Notes under the pieces: generated by a model | Told to the model about the DNA's origin: nothing | Seen by the model: only the letters and a program-made list of their open reading frames with translations | Database searches by the model: none | Position numbers and translations under genes: made by a program | In this document: piece after piece, positions 1-12,400 of the stretch | Position numbering within the stretch: the first letter of the stretch is position 1 | How the letters are laid out: every line of letters begins with the position of its first letter | Source of the DNA: Cranoglanis bouderius | Taxonomy: Eukaryota; Chordata; Actinopteri; Siluriformes; Cranoglanididae | DNA length: 64,000 nucleotides | Assembly (NCBI GenBank): GCA_023630585.1 | Contig: CM042552.1 | Location: 16,045,269 to 16,109,268 of the forward strand | Direction of reading: 5' to 3'

Positions 1-156
1 CGAATCGCTTTCTCACTGTAAACGATCCACACTCGAGCTTGATTGCACCTCAGTTGGGCCAGTTGTTTTGGTCCATAAAAACACTGACTAAACACAGACT
101 AAACACTGCATATGTGAAAGCGGGTGTTAATTTTTGTATTTTTCCTCAGTCATTAC

Positions 157-246
157 CTGTCCTGCACAACGCACAACACGATGAGGTGACAGTTTTGGAA
201 AAATCTGGGCAGTATCCATCTCTCTGCCACCCATGTCTTTGTTCAT
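157..246 (-). CDS. cfap221: possible further CFAP221 exon
   Basis: Reading the minus strand, a 90-nt block runs from a TTCTAG acceptor to a CAG|GTAATG donor. It is open for exactly 30 codons in phase 0, which matches the phase left by the preceding exon (ending at 482). The translation includes FPKLSPHRVVRC. I cannot confirm the family match from memory, so this is a candidate only. It could equally be chance open frame in intron or an exon used in some isoforms. Confidence 0.35.
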
Positions 247-380
247 CTAGAACACACATACATACTGTATAAAACACTATAATCACACTGCATAATAAAA
301 CATGAAAACATGATGTAAACACCAGGTTTATGAAAACAAAAACATTAAACTATTAAATTTCTACTTTTTAATGCATATAT

Positions 381-383
<3 letters not shown>

Positions 384-430
<47 letters not shown>
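384..430. repeat. (TA)n microsatellite
   Basis: About 23 TA units lie in a CFAP221 intron, directly downstream of the exon ending at 482. The minus-strand YIYIYI open frame here is a by-product of the repeat. Confidence 0.95.
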
Positions 431-435
<5 letters not shown>

Positions 436-481
436 TGTTAATTAACTTTTTACTACATGTTGAATGAGTTAATGACAGTAC

Positions 482-3400
482 CATATACTCAGAAGCTGCA
501 ACTTCCTGTTCCTTCAGAATCTTTATTTTCTGTTCTGCTGAGAATAAATCGTCACCTAGTTGCACCTGCCTAGAGAAAGGAGAAAAATACTACAAGCTCC
601 AATAAAACTGCTGTTGGCCACATTACACTGATCGCAGAGTCTGTACACACAGCTGTTAGTGGTTTTTTGTTGTATGTGAACATATTACATACCACTGAAG
701 ATGATTAGCTCTATCTTTTTGAGCATTTACTTGAACTTGATTTTCAAATGCAGCCTCTCTCATTTGTCTTGTCCGGTATGCAGTCTTGGTATGTGACATG
801 GCTTTAATGAATTAAACACAATTAAGCACAAATGTTTATAGCAAATGTCATAAGAACTATGGCTAAAAACGAAACAAAAATTAATGTGATGTCTATGTTT
901 ATCCTCAGTAATGGTAATGTTCTCAGTTTCGCCAGAGCTAAAACAGTTTTAACTCCATATCATTCAAATCACTCTATACTGGTCGCTATGAATGTTGCTA
1001 CATTTACAGCATTTGGCAGACGCCCTTATCCAGAGCGACTTACATTTCTTTCATTTATACATCTAAGCAGTTGAGGGTTAAGAGCCTTGCTGAAGGGCCC
1101 AACAGTGGCAGCTTGGCGGTGCTGGGATTTGAACTCACGAACTTCCGATCAGTAGCCCAATGTCTTAACCACTGAGCTACCACTGCTGCCATGGTTTCTC
1201 CTCCCAAATATTTAACAGAATTTTATTAAGCATTTTACTTGAAAAACTCACTTGCTATTGCACAACCATAAATTTGTCTTTTTATGTGCATGCAGATTCT
1301 ACATTTGGTCTGGAGAACTATAAATCACTAGATCACTATTATATAAAACGTTTTTTTGAGCATGTCAGTTTCTGCTATGTGTGTATAATTTAACTAAACT
1401 GTGATGCATATTCCACATCTCTAAAAACCTCACATTTTTAACATGCACAGCACGCATTATTAATGCCAAAAAATAGACAGGGCTGATGACTTGTATGCTA
1501 CTAATGCTTCAGTAACAATACAGCACAAAAGAATTGGACTGGATGGTGGACAGAAAATGGCTGCTGTATGCGTGAACTAAAGACATTCTCTTTTCAGCAC
1601 ATCTGTGCTTTTATTAATAGAAGGCAAAAAGTAATATTTTTTTCCGTCAACAACCGAAACTGAGTTGGGCAACCTTCTATTATTTAAATGGTCTACAATG
1701 ATCCCCTTGCGGACACTATCCAACCTTCCTGAGTTCCAACATCCTTACCAAATGTGCTCCTGCCATTCACAATTTCCCCATTTTTCCATTTGTGTGAAAA
1801 CACTTTGTTGAAAGTCAAATAAACTAGCCTGGATTAATACTATGCTACATGTCCAAATAAAATAATGTTCATTTAGAAGTTCGGTATGTCTATAGAAAAT
1901 AGTGTTGTTTACAGTATGTAGAATATTTTACAGTATGTAGAACATAAAATAGTTTTTTCCCCACTATTGATATTCCACCATCATTGAATATTCCAGACCC
2001 TACTCCAGACTAAACAATTAAATGGTTTAAAGAAGTTGTAAGCTTTTAACTCCTGTAACATCTATGCTGATAGTTTTTACCACCACAGAAAGCTTCTTCT
2101 GGGTTACACTACAGATAGTTCAATGAAATTCAATGCAAAATATACAGTGTGTATATACAGTACTGTGCAAACGTTTTAGGCACATGCAAAGAAATGCTGT
2201 AGAGCAAAGTCAATATTTGGTGTGACACAAAAATTAAAATTAAAATTAAAATAGTAGTGTCCAGTACAATTTGTGCAGTTTTATAAGGAAATTAGCTGGT
2301 AAGTTTTATTGAGCATCTTGCAGAACCAGCCACAGTTCTTCTGGAGACTTTGACTTTCACACGTGCTTCTTATTTTTGCAGCAAAACCCAGCAGCCTTCA
2401 TTGTGTTTTTTGTCTGAAAAGTGTCTTACGTAATATGCTGCTTTCTTTTTTATACGGACTTGATAATGTAGAAGTCATAAAATAAAAAAAATCTATAACA
2501 AAGTTTGTACAAAAAAAATAGGGTGCCTAAAACTTTTGCACAATACTGTATATATATATATATATAAAGAAATTTGAAGTTATCTTCTGTTCAAGTACTC
2601 TATATTGGCTCTTGAATTTAATTTATACACAAATTTCTTAGTCACCCTTTCTAAGATCCTTGTAGCTCATGTTGTCTTGGTGTTGAATTAACATTTTAGC
2701 AAGTCTAGCATGGTTGGAAAGATCTACATCAGAGCTCTGTTTATATGGGTCTGATTTTATCATCTTCTTAGTGTGCTGTAAAAAACAAAAATACAAGGAC
2801 AATATCACCATTTCGAATTCTAAAGCTTTAAACTCAGCTGAAAAGAACAAACGGTGACTCCAGTGTCTCTAGCAATAATGATTTTTATACAGAGTACCTT
2901 CTTTATCCTTGATGTCACTTTAGCCTTTAGTTTGGGAGCAACAAGGTATGCAACCTCTTCTGTTTGTAGGTCTTCGGCAGTTTTAGCATTCTCTTCATTT
3001 TCTCTCTGTTGGCTAATGCAGAGGCAGGACCATAGCACTTACTGACTAACATGATGTGGCAATATTATAGCTTTGGTAGTTACTGTATACACTAGAACAA
3101 TATACAATCCATAATTCCAAAAGACTGCATCTGCTACCTAAAGATTAGTATGAAAGATAAAAACTAACTAACAGTACTTTAGAGTCAGATTAGGAGAGCA
3201 GGATGCACTTAATGTGCAGATGAAGGGTTTTGAGTTGAACTGAGAGATGACCAGCTGTAGAGTGATTTCAGCCATTCCATATTGCTGTGGTGTGAATGTC
3301 ACTGATAAATCTGTCTTCCCTTTGGCTGGGATGATTCCTAGTAACACATGCAGAACAAACAAACACTGTATTACAATGCTTCTAATCTTCTCATAGATAT

Positions 3401-6400
3401 ATCACTTCATGTCTTCTCATACATATATACAGTCTTTTTATTGTCTCTTGTTTTATGCTATAATGTATTACATTTGATAGCAAAGAGAAAACACTATTTC
3501 TGTTTTCAGTCCTCATTTTCTATCCCTGATGTTTTTCAGGCTTAAAGGCAAGTGCTTGTGTTTAGACAGTGGTCTAGACATTAATGAATAACTTCAGACA
3601 CTTCTACTTAAGAAAAATCTGGTAACTTCTGAGGCATGAGATACACACAGGTTATTTGCATTCTCTGAAATGAGGAGCCCAGAAAATCTACTTAAGTAAC
3701 TGTGCAAGTAATTTTCTCTGTGTAAATATTGGCATTATGCCACCCAGTCTGAATACAGCCCTATAAACATTTCTTGGGCAAGAGACATCACCTGACAAAG
3801 GATATATGCCAAATGCCTCGTGAGACTTCAAGCAGTTCACCTGGAACTCAAAGTCTACTGGACAACTGCAGCTCAGAGGAATCACACAAGTGGAGCTTGT
3901 AAATGAAAAAAAACATGACATGAGATGAGAGTTTTAGTAGTCCACAGTAGGTAAAAACCATTTCTACCTTTGTAAAAGTAGATGTACAGTTGCAACCAGA
4001 ATTATTCAACCCCCATTGCAAATCAGGTTTATTGTCAAAATTTACAGACTTTCAGCTGTTTGCAATGAACAAATCAAACAAAAGCAATTGAAGTAGCTCA
4101 ACACAATGAATGCTTCAAGCGGTTTCCCCAAATTCAACTGAAAATGCAACTTATAATGACTTCTCCAGTCATAAAATTATTCAACTCCCTGAATAGAATC
4201 CCTCACAATAGCACAAATATGCAAAACAGGTGTTGTCTCAAGCACCCCTGATGCAACTAATCAAGGGCTTCCTTAGTTGCACCAGGTGTGCTTGAGCTGG
4301 AACACATGAAATACCTGAACTGGCTAGGGGTTTGTTGAGTGTCACATTTGACTTGCATGTTAGTGTCATGAAGGGAGGGTCCATAGAGGCAGATGCAAAT
4401 GTAGAACTTCTTTATTGACACGGACAGAGGGAAGCAGGCTCAGGGGAACAGGTGCAAGGAAAGAACACTAGGAAAACACACCAGGACCCAGCATATCCAG
4501 AAACTAAGAAAAACTAGAAAAATAAACCCTAAAGAAAAAAGGTACTAAATAATCAAAACAGAAGAAACAACAATTACAAAAGCACCAAACACAAACATAA
4601 CCTGACTTGACTGGCTCCAGCAACTGAGGAAAAAACACAAGGAACTTAAATAGAGCAGTAATCAATCAGGGAAATGAAAAACACGAGTATGATTAACCAG
4701 GAAATAAGGGGAAACAACAGAAGAAGAAGTTCGACATGGGGGACAAGGGTGCCCTCTAGTGGTCCATGAAGGAATAACCCCTGGGGGCCATGACAGTTAG
4801 AAATGTGGCTAAGTCAAAAGAATGGTCCAAAAACATAAGAGAAGAGATCATCTCCCTTCACAAACTAGGAACAGGATACAAAAAGATATCAGAGGCACTG
4901 AATGTTCCTGGAGACACCATTGGAAGCATAGTTTGCAAGCTCAAAGTTAAGGGAACAGTGGCTACACTACCTGGACGGGGCAGAAAAAGGAACCTATCGA
5001 CGGCTGCAACCAGATTTATGAGAAGGCAGGTTGTGAAAAACCCTTGAGTGACTGCAAAAGACCTGCAAAAAGATTTGGTGGCAACAGTCACTGAGGTTTC
5101 AGTGGGCACAGTAAGGCGCGTACTAAACACAGAAGGTTTCCATGCCAGAACTCCAAGACGTACACCACCACTGACCCAAAAGCACAAGAAACGTCGGCTC
5201 AAAATCATATAAATAAGCCACAGAAGTTTTGGGATTCTCTTCTGTGGAGCGATGAAACAAAACTTTTCAACACGATGGATCAGCGGTATGTCTGGAGAAA
5301 GAAGAATGAAGCATACACTGAAAAGAACACTCTGCCCACAGTCAAGCATGGTGGTGGCTCAGTGATGCTCTGGGGCTGCTTTGCATCCTCTGGCACTGGA
5401 ACCCTGCAGCGTGTGGAAGGCAAGATGGATTCATTGAAGTATCAGGAAATCCTATGAGAAAACGTCATGCCGTCTATGAGGAAGCTGAAGCTTGGGCATC
5501 ATTGGACCTTCCAACAGGACAATGATCCCAAGCATACCTCAAATTCCACCAAGGCTTGGTTGCAGTAGAAGTCCTGGAAGATTCTACAGTGGCCATCACA
5601 GTCACCTGACTTGAACCCCACAGAAAATCTCTGGTGGGATTTGAAGAAGGCGGTTGCAGCATGCAAACCCATGAATATTACTGAACTGGAGGCCATTGCT
5701 CCTGAGGAATGGGCTAAGATTCCTCAGGAATGCTGCCAGAAGCTGGTGTCTGGCTAGGCATCTCGTTTGCAGCAGGTCATAATAGCAAAAGGGTGCTCTA
5801 CTAAGTACTAAAGATGCTCACCATGAAGAGGTTGAATAATTTTGAAACTGGAGAAGTCATTATAAGTTGCATTTTCAGTTGAATTTGGGGAAACCACTTG
5901 AAGCATTCATTGTGTTGAGCTATTTCAATTGCTTTTGTTTGATTTGTTCATTACAAACAGCTGAAAGTCTGTCAATTTTGACAGTAAACCTGATTTGCAA
6001 TGGGGGTAGAATAATTTTGATTGCAAACTGTAAAATATTTTTTTTTAAATGCAAAATCTAAGATAAATTTAAGAAAACTCTGCCTTATATGAAATAACAA
6101 AGTAACAACTGGGTTTAACCTTAAACATGTTTCATTATGCAGCCTATGGCCTCAAAGTATACTAGATTTGATGTGAAGATATAAACAGTGATCAGCCATT
6201 AAAAGGAAGTTCAGGTACCTGTGTCCCAGTGGCACAGGAAACAGGTTTATGTGAGATGGAATATTAAGATCATCAATGACAGGATAAGCATGAATAGTAA
6301 CCAGCAAATTCTCCTCCCCCTAAAGAAAAACAAATGTGTAGCACAACCAGTGGGGTCTGGGTGTCCACAAATGTGTTCTAGCATTTCATGTCTGTATGTA

Positions 6401-9400
6401 ATGCTAATGTAAATAAACAAAACATAGGCTGACCTTGCAGTGAATCCGGATGCTGTCAAAAAAGTAGCGCCACTCATTTGGACTGAAGTGTACAGTAATA
6501 GTGTGAGCAAGTCCTGGAACTAGTCGACTCTACATGTAAAACACACCTGAACTTTTAGAAATATTAAGTAACAATAAGTACACAAATATACAGTACATTC
6601 TAACATTAAATAACTAAGATTTATTTGCATAATTACCTTTTGTGTATATTCAGTTCGAAAGTATTTGGTTTGGGTAGGAAGAATATGGACATGGATCACC
6701 TCAGGAGAAATATTAATCAGTTTCTGTTAAGATAACAAAAAATAATAATGATTTTACCAACTGCTACTTACTTTCCTTATGTCCATATAGAAAACTGAGC
6801 CTAATGTCAATAAATCAGTTTTAGAACAATGGGCCTCATTTATCAATCTTTTCGAGTAAGACAAACCAAACTAAAAATTTGTGCCAGATTTACAAAAGTT
6901 TTAGAAACACTGATTTTCTTCATACTCACACCTTCATACTCATGCCTGTGCCATTACAGCCTGTTCTCCTTGGGACAGTAGCATTCGTAATGGAATGAAT
7001 GGTCTCAGTTGTCTTAATTTATGGATTTATGTTTGCTTTGCTTGCATATTTAATATTTCTTTAGTCACTGCCATTAATATCAAATGACTGGCTTTCACAA
7101 ATTTCATTAAATTTGTGTCTGTACTTGAAATAAACAAGCTATTTAAACTTGACAGTGCAATCTGCATGTAAAAGTGCAGTAACTCATCACAAATTACATC
7201 ATTTGAAGCCGATCAACTGAAGTTAAATAACTGGATTTTCATGAATACCAGATTTCTTGTTTAAATGCTTCTACAAACAATTCACAAATAAATATGTATA
7301 AATGAGACCCAACATACAGTGTGTGCATTTCTGAATTACTGTTCAAAACCACTTCACATACCACAACCTTTTTGTAATCCTTTCCCACTTCAAACCCACT
7401 AAAATGCAGTTCTGATGGTTCAGCCTCAACAACATTATTGCTCTTAACCTTGGCAAAACTCCCTGTAGAAAGGAAAAAAAATATTTGTTCTCTTAAACAA
7501 ATTGAAAAAGTCAAGGCAAATTAATATACATCAACCTATCATTCCTATCAGTTCAAAAGTAAAAGCATTTCACTTATAGCATTCAACAACTATTCAATTA
7601 ACCCAGTTACAAATGCTCAACACTGTGGTTTCATATTTACATAAACTGTTTTGATTGTTGTCGTTGGTTATATTTGGTGAAAAAGACATTTTACAAATAA
7701 TTTTTAAACCATGATATAAATTCAACCATAACTACAGTTTCCATCACGCCTTGTGTTATTCTCCTGCATGGAAGATGAGCCGAAAATAGACTAAAGTCAG
7801 CCTCCTGTTTGCTGCAGCAGAATGACCAGCTTTATTTTCCTAGTGGCTGTGACTGACAAGGCTACAGCTGACCTAAGCTGAGTGTAAAACACTCTCAGTG
7901 TAGTAGTTTGTTAGCTATATCTAGTACAACTAGTTTACTCCACCACAGGGTTGTAAATGTTCATACAGTCTGTGTACATTAGTCAGTATTAGCAAAACTG
8001 TGCCCTGTATTGAGAAGTAAGATGATGCTGTGTCCCAAATTCCCATTTTTAATTCATGCACCTGCCAGGACTAGGCATAATACATTTTCACTTTGCCTAT
8101 GCCACCAAAGTGCTTGGAGAAGGATTATAGGGCACTATTTGTGGCAGGGCCCGTGTCAGCGCTAATTAGCCTATAATGCCTGTGACCATTGTGACAACCT
8201 CAGTGAAATATTTGTCTTGAAAAACATCATCTTTGTTGTCTGTGATCGGGTCAAAATAGAATTCAGTATGGACCAGTTATTCTCTTCATACTGGTAGTGG
8301 CATTTCACACTTGTTTACAAACTCCCACAAAGGGAAGAAGATAACTAATACTGTATTAAATGATTACAAGGCCCTAAACCATTACTGTGGGTGCAATAAC
8401 ACACATTATGATATCATACAGCATTTCATGGCATTGTTGAAACAGCTCATCATGCATTCTAAGACCTTCCAGCAAAGTTACAAAGTGAGGTATGATAAAA
8501 TATTTGCATTAAATACAGCTGTCATTTAGCTCTCTTTCTCTGGAACCTTCTGGCTGGGTTTCTGACGCACCCTATGCAGTGTTCATACAACCACAGTTAC
8601 ATACATAAGCTGTGTTCTAATTCACACCTCCTAACCTCCAGGGGTTAGAATCACCTGGATAATGTATTCCATAACATCATGAGGAACCACACTGAGGAGA
8701 CCCAGACAGTGGGGAGGACTCTTCCCCTTACCCTCTGTGAAGATTCCCCTCAGGGATTATCTCTTGGAGCAGTCAAATGATGAAACCCTGACCCAAGCCT
8801 TTGGCCAAGTGAAAGTAATTGACGGCCAGCTTGCCCAACCAAACTCTGTCCTGCTCTGTCCTACATCTATTTTTTTATAATCAAAAACATGCTGTAAATG
8901 ATGCAGGCAATTCAAAGTAAAGAAGAGACAACCCAGTTGTTGGTTCTGAAGAGCTACATGGAAATGCTTTTTTGATTTTCTATGTGAAAATATCATAATA
9001 CCATTAAAAAAAAAGGAAGAGGTGTGTGTGTGTGTGTGTGTGTGTACAGTTTGAAAGTATTGGAACGGCAGGACCAGTTCTTTTGTTTTTCCTATAAACT
9101 GAAGACTTTTGGGTTTCAGATAAAAAGACGAATATGGAGCAATAGATCAGAATTTCAGCTTCAACTCTTGGAACAGATAGCCTTAAAGTAAATTAAAGTC
9201 AATAACACTAAATATTTGGCTATTGAAATCCCTTGCTTGCACTAACTACACCAAGCTGGCGACCCACTGACATCACCAAACTGTTGAATTCTTCTTTTGT
9301 GCTTTTCCAGGCTTATACCACAGCATCTTTCAGTTGTTTGTTTTGTTTTTCCTTTCAGTCTAATCTTCAGGAAGTGAAATGCATGCTCAACTGGGTTACG

Positions 9401-12400
9401 GTCCGGTGATTGACATGACCAGTCTAAAGCCTTCCACTTATTTCCCCTGATGAAGTCCTTTATTGTGTTGGCAGTGTGTTTTGGGTTATTGACTTGCTGT
9501 GTAATGAAATTCCTCCCAATTATTTTGGATGCATTCTGTGGTATGGCCTCTATATTTCTGTTCTTTAAGTCTTCTTTGAAAAGTGGACTGTGATACCTTA
9601 ACCCCTGCCCCATGGAAGCTGCTGGTGATGTTACTGACTGTTGTTTTGGGGTTTTCTTCACAGTTCTCACAATGTTGTTGTTGTCTCACATCAACTCCTG
9701 TTGTTTTCCTTGGCTGACCTGTTAGATGTCTGGTTTTTAGTTCACCAGTGGTTTCTTTCTTTTTCAGGAAATTCCAAATTGTTGTATTTGCTATGCCTAA
9801 TGTGTTATATCACCAGAAGTAGGCTGGACACAGTTGCGGTCAAAAACTTCGTCACTTTATTCAGCACATATGTGGAAAGGACACAGGGTAACACAAAAGC
9901 TTTTTAGAAGGCTTCGAGACTTCGCGGGATATCGTGGCAAAGTTTATACACACTCTCAAAATCGTTAGCGCTAGCAGTAAGAAAAACACACACTTAACAA
10001 CAGCAAGGAAAAACGGAAAAACAGCATCCAGAAATAAACACCCTTCACATAAAATGTGGTCACTACGTAAAGTGTGTTAACTACACAGCGCTAACAGATA
10101 ATCAGACACAAATGCACGTAAAATTATCACCGAGATGTGTAAATAGAAAGAGGGCTTGAGAGGAAGTCGGAATCCAAGGTACTTAGCTTAAAGGTCAATG
10201 CCGTGAGAATCAGTCCAGAATTCAGTTGCTCAGTAAGGTAAGATTTGGGAAAAACAAACAATACTTCGCCCCCAACCAGTAACACAAAAGTCCTTAAATA
10301 CAGTGCTGGTCAGATTGAGGACAGGTGTGCGGGATTAAAAGGAAAGTGATTGTGACCGTGGTAGTGTGTGGGTGTTTTGGGTGTTGTAGTCCCTGGCGGC
10401 CATGTTTGTAGGCCGCCGAGCTTGCTGGGAAATGTAGTGTGGAGTGTGTGAGTGAGGGTTCTGGTAATTGAAGTCGCGCTTTTCGCGCGACCTAACATAA
10501 TGCATGTGCAATGGCAATGATTGATTTTCCCTCTTATCTCAGCTTTAGAATGGCTTGCTTTTCTCCCAGAGACAGCTCTCTGATCTTCATGATGGTTTAT
10601 TCTTTTTAACAATAAATACAGTCTTAAATACAGATGAAACCCAAGGTTCAATCAATAGGGCACACCAACAAAAACTTATCAATAATGTTTCAGTGTTCCA
10701 AAAAATGGTGGGTTCAAACAAAAGGTGTTTAACACATATAGATGTAAATATCAAGAAATAAAAGCTGAAATTCTGATATATCATCTCATATTCATCTTTT
10801 GATCTTTTGATCTCAAACCCAAATGCCACTGAACATCAATGGTGTGCATGACAGATGGCAGGGTTGCAAAGAGAAAGTCAACGACCCTAAGCACACAATT
10901 CATTCTACCAAAGAATGGTTAAAGAACCATAAATTTAATATTTTGGAATGGGCAAATCAAAGTTCTGACTTTAATCCAATGGAAATGTTGTGGAAAGACC
11001 TGAAGCAAGCAGTTGATGTGAGGAAACCCACTAACATCCCACAGTTGAAGCTGTTCTGTAAGGAACGGGCTAAAATTCCTCAGAGCCGATGTGCAGGACT
11101 GAGCAACAGTTACCTGAAACATTTAGTTGCAGTTATTGCTGCACAAGAGGGTCATACTAGATACTGAAAGCAAAGGTTCACATACTTTTGCCACTCACAG
11201 ATATGTAATATTGGATCATTTTCCTCAATTAATAAGTGACCAAGTACAACCCCAATTCCAGAATATTTGGTACGCTGTGTAAAATGTAAATAAAAACAGA
11301 ATGCAATGATTTGCAAATCTCATAAACCCATATATTATTCACAATAGAACATAGAAACATATCAAATGATTAAACAGAGTAAATGTACCATTTTAAGGAA
11401 AAAATAAGGAAATTTTGAATTTGATGGCAGCAACACGTCTCAAAAAAGTTGGGACAGGGGCAACAAAAGGCTGGAAGAGTTGCTAAAAGTGTTACTAAAA
11501 AGAAACAGCTGGAGGTTAATTGGCAACGGGTCAGTAACATGATTGGGTATAAAAAAGAGTATCTTAGAGAGGCAGAGTCTCTCAGAATTAAAGACGGGCA
11601 GAGGTTCAGCAATCTGCGAAAAACTGCGTCTGCAAAATGAATATTGCATGCCCGTGATCTTCGGGCCCTCAGGCGGCACTGCATTAAAAACAGGCATGAT
11701 TCTGTAATGGAAATCACTGCATGGGCTCAGAAACACCTCCAGAAGTCATTGTCTGTGAACACAGTTCGCCGTGACATCCACAAATGCAGGTTTAAGCTCT
11801 ATCATGCAAAGAAGAAGTGATATGTGAATATGATCCAGAAACGCCGCCGTCTTCTCTGGGCCAAAGCTCATTTAAGATGGACTGAGGCAAAGTGGAAAAC
11901 TGTTCTGTGGTCAGACGAATCTAAATTTGAAATTCTTTTTGGAAACCATGGATGCCATGTCCTCTAAACTAAAGAGGACTAAAGAGGAGAGGGACCATCC
12001 GGCTTTTTGTCAGCGCTCAGTTCAAAAGCCTGCGTCTCTGATGGTATGGGGGTGCATTAGTGCCTATGAAATGGGCAGCTTGCACATCTGGAAAGGCATC
12101 ATCAATGCTGAAAGGTATATGCAGGTTTTAGAGCAATCTGGATACTTCCATCCAGATTCCATCCCATCTTTACTTCTGAGAGACTCTGCCTCTCTAAGAT
12201 ACTCTTTTTATACCCAATCATGTTACTGACCTGTTGCCAATTAACATAATTATTTGCAAAATGTTCCTCCAGCTGTTTCTTTTTAGTAACACTTACTTTT
12301 CCAGCTCTTTTGTTGCCCCCGTCCCAACTTTTTTAAGACGTGTTGCAAACATCAAATTAAAAATTACCTCATTTTTTCCTTAAAACGGTCCATTTCCTCA

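Noticed and set aside
4858..5349. 163-codon minus-strand open frame
   Set aside because: Antisense shadow of the Tc1 transposase relic.
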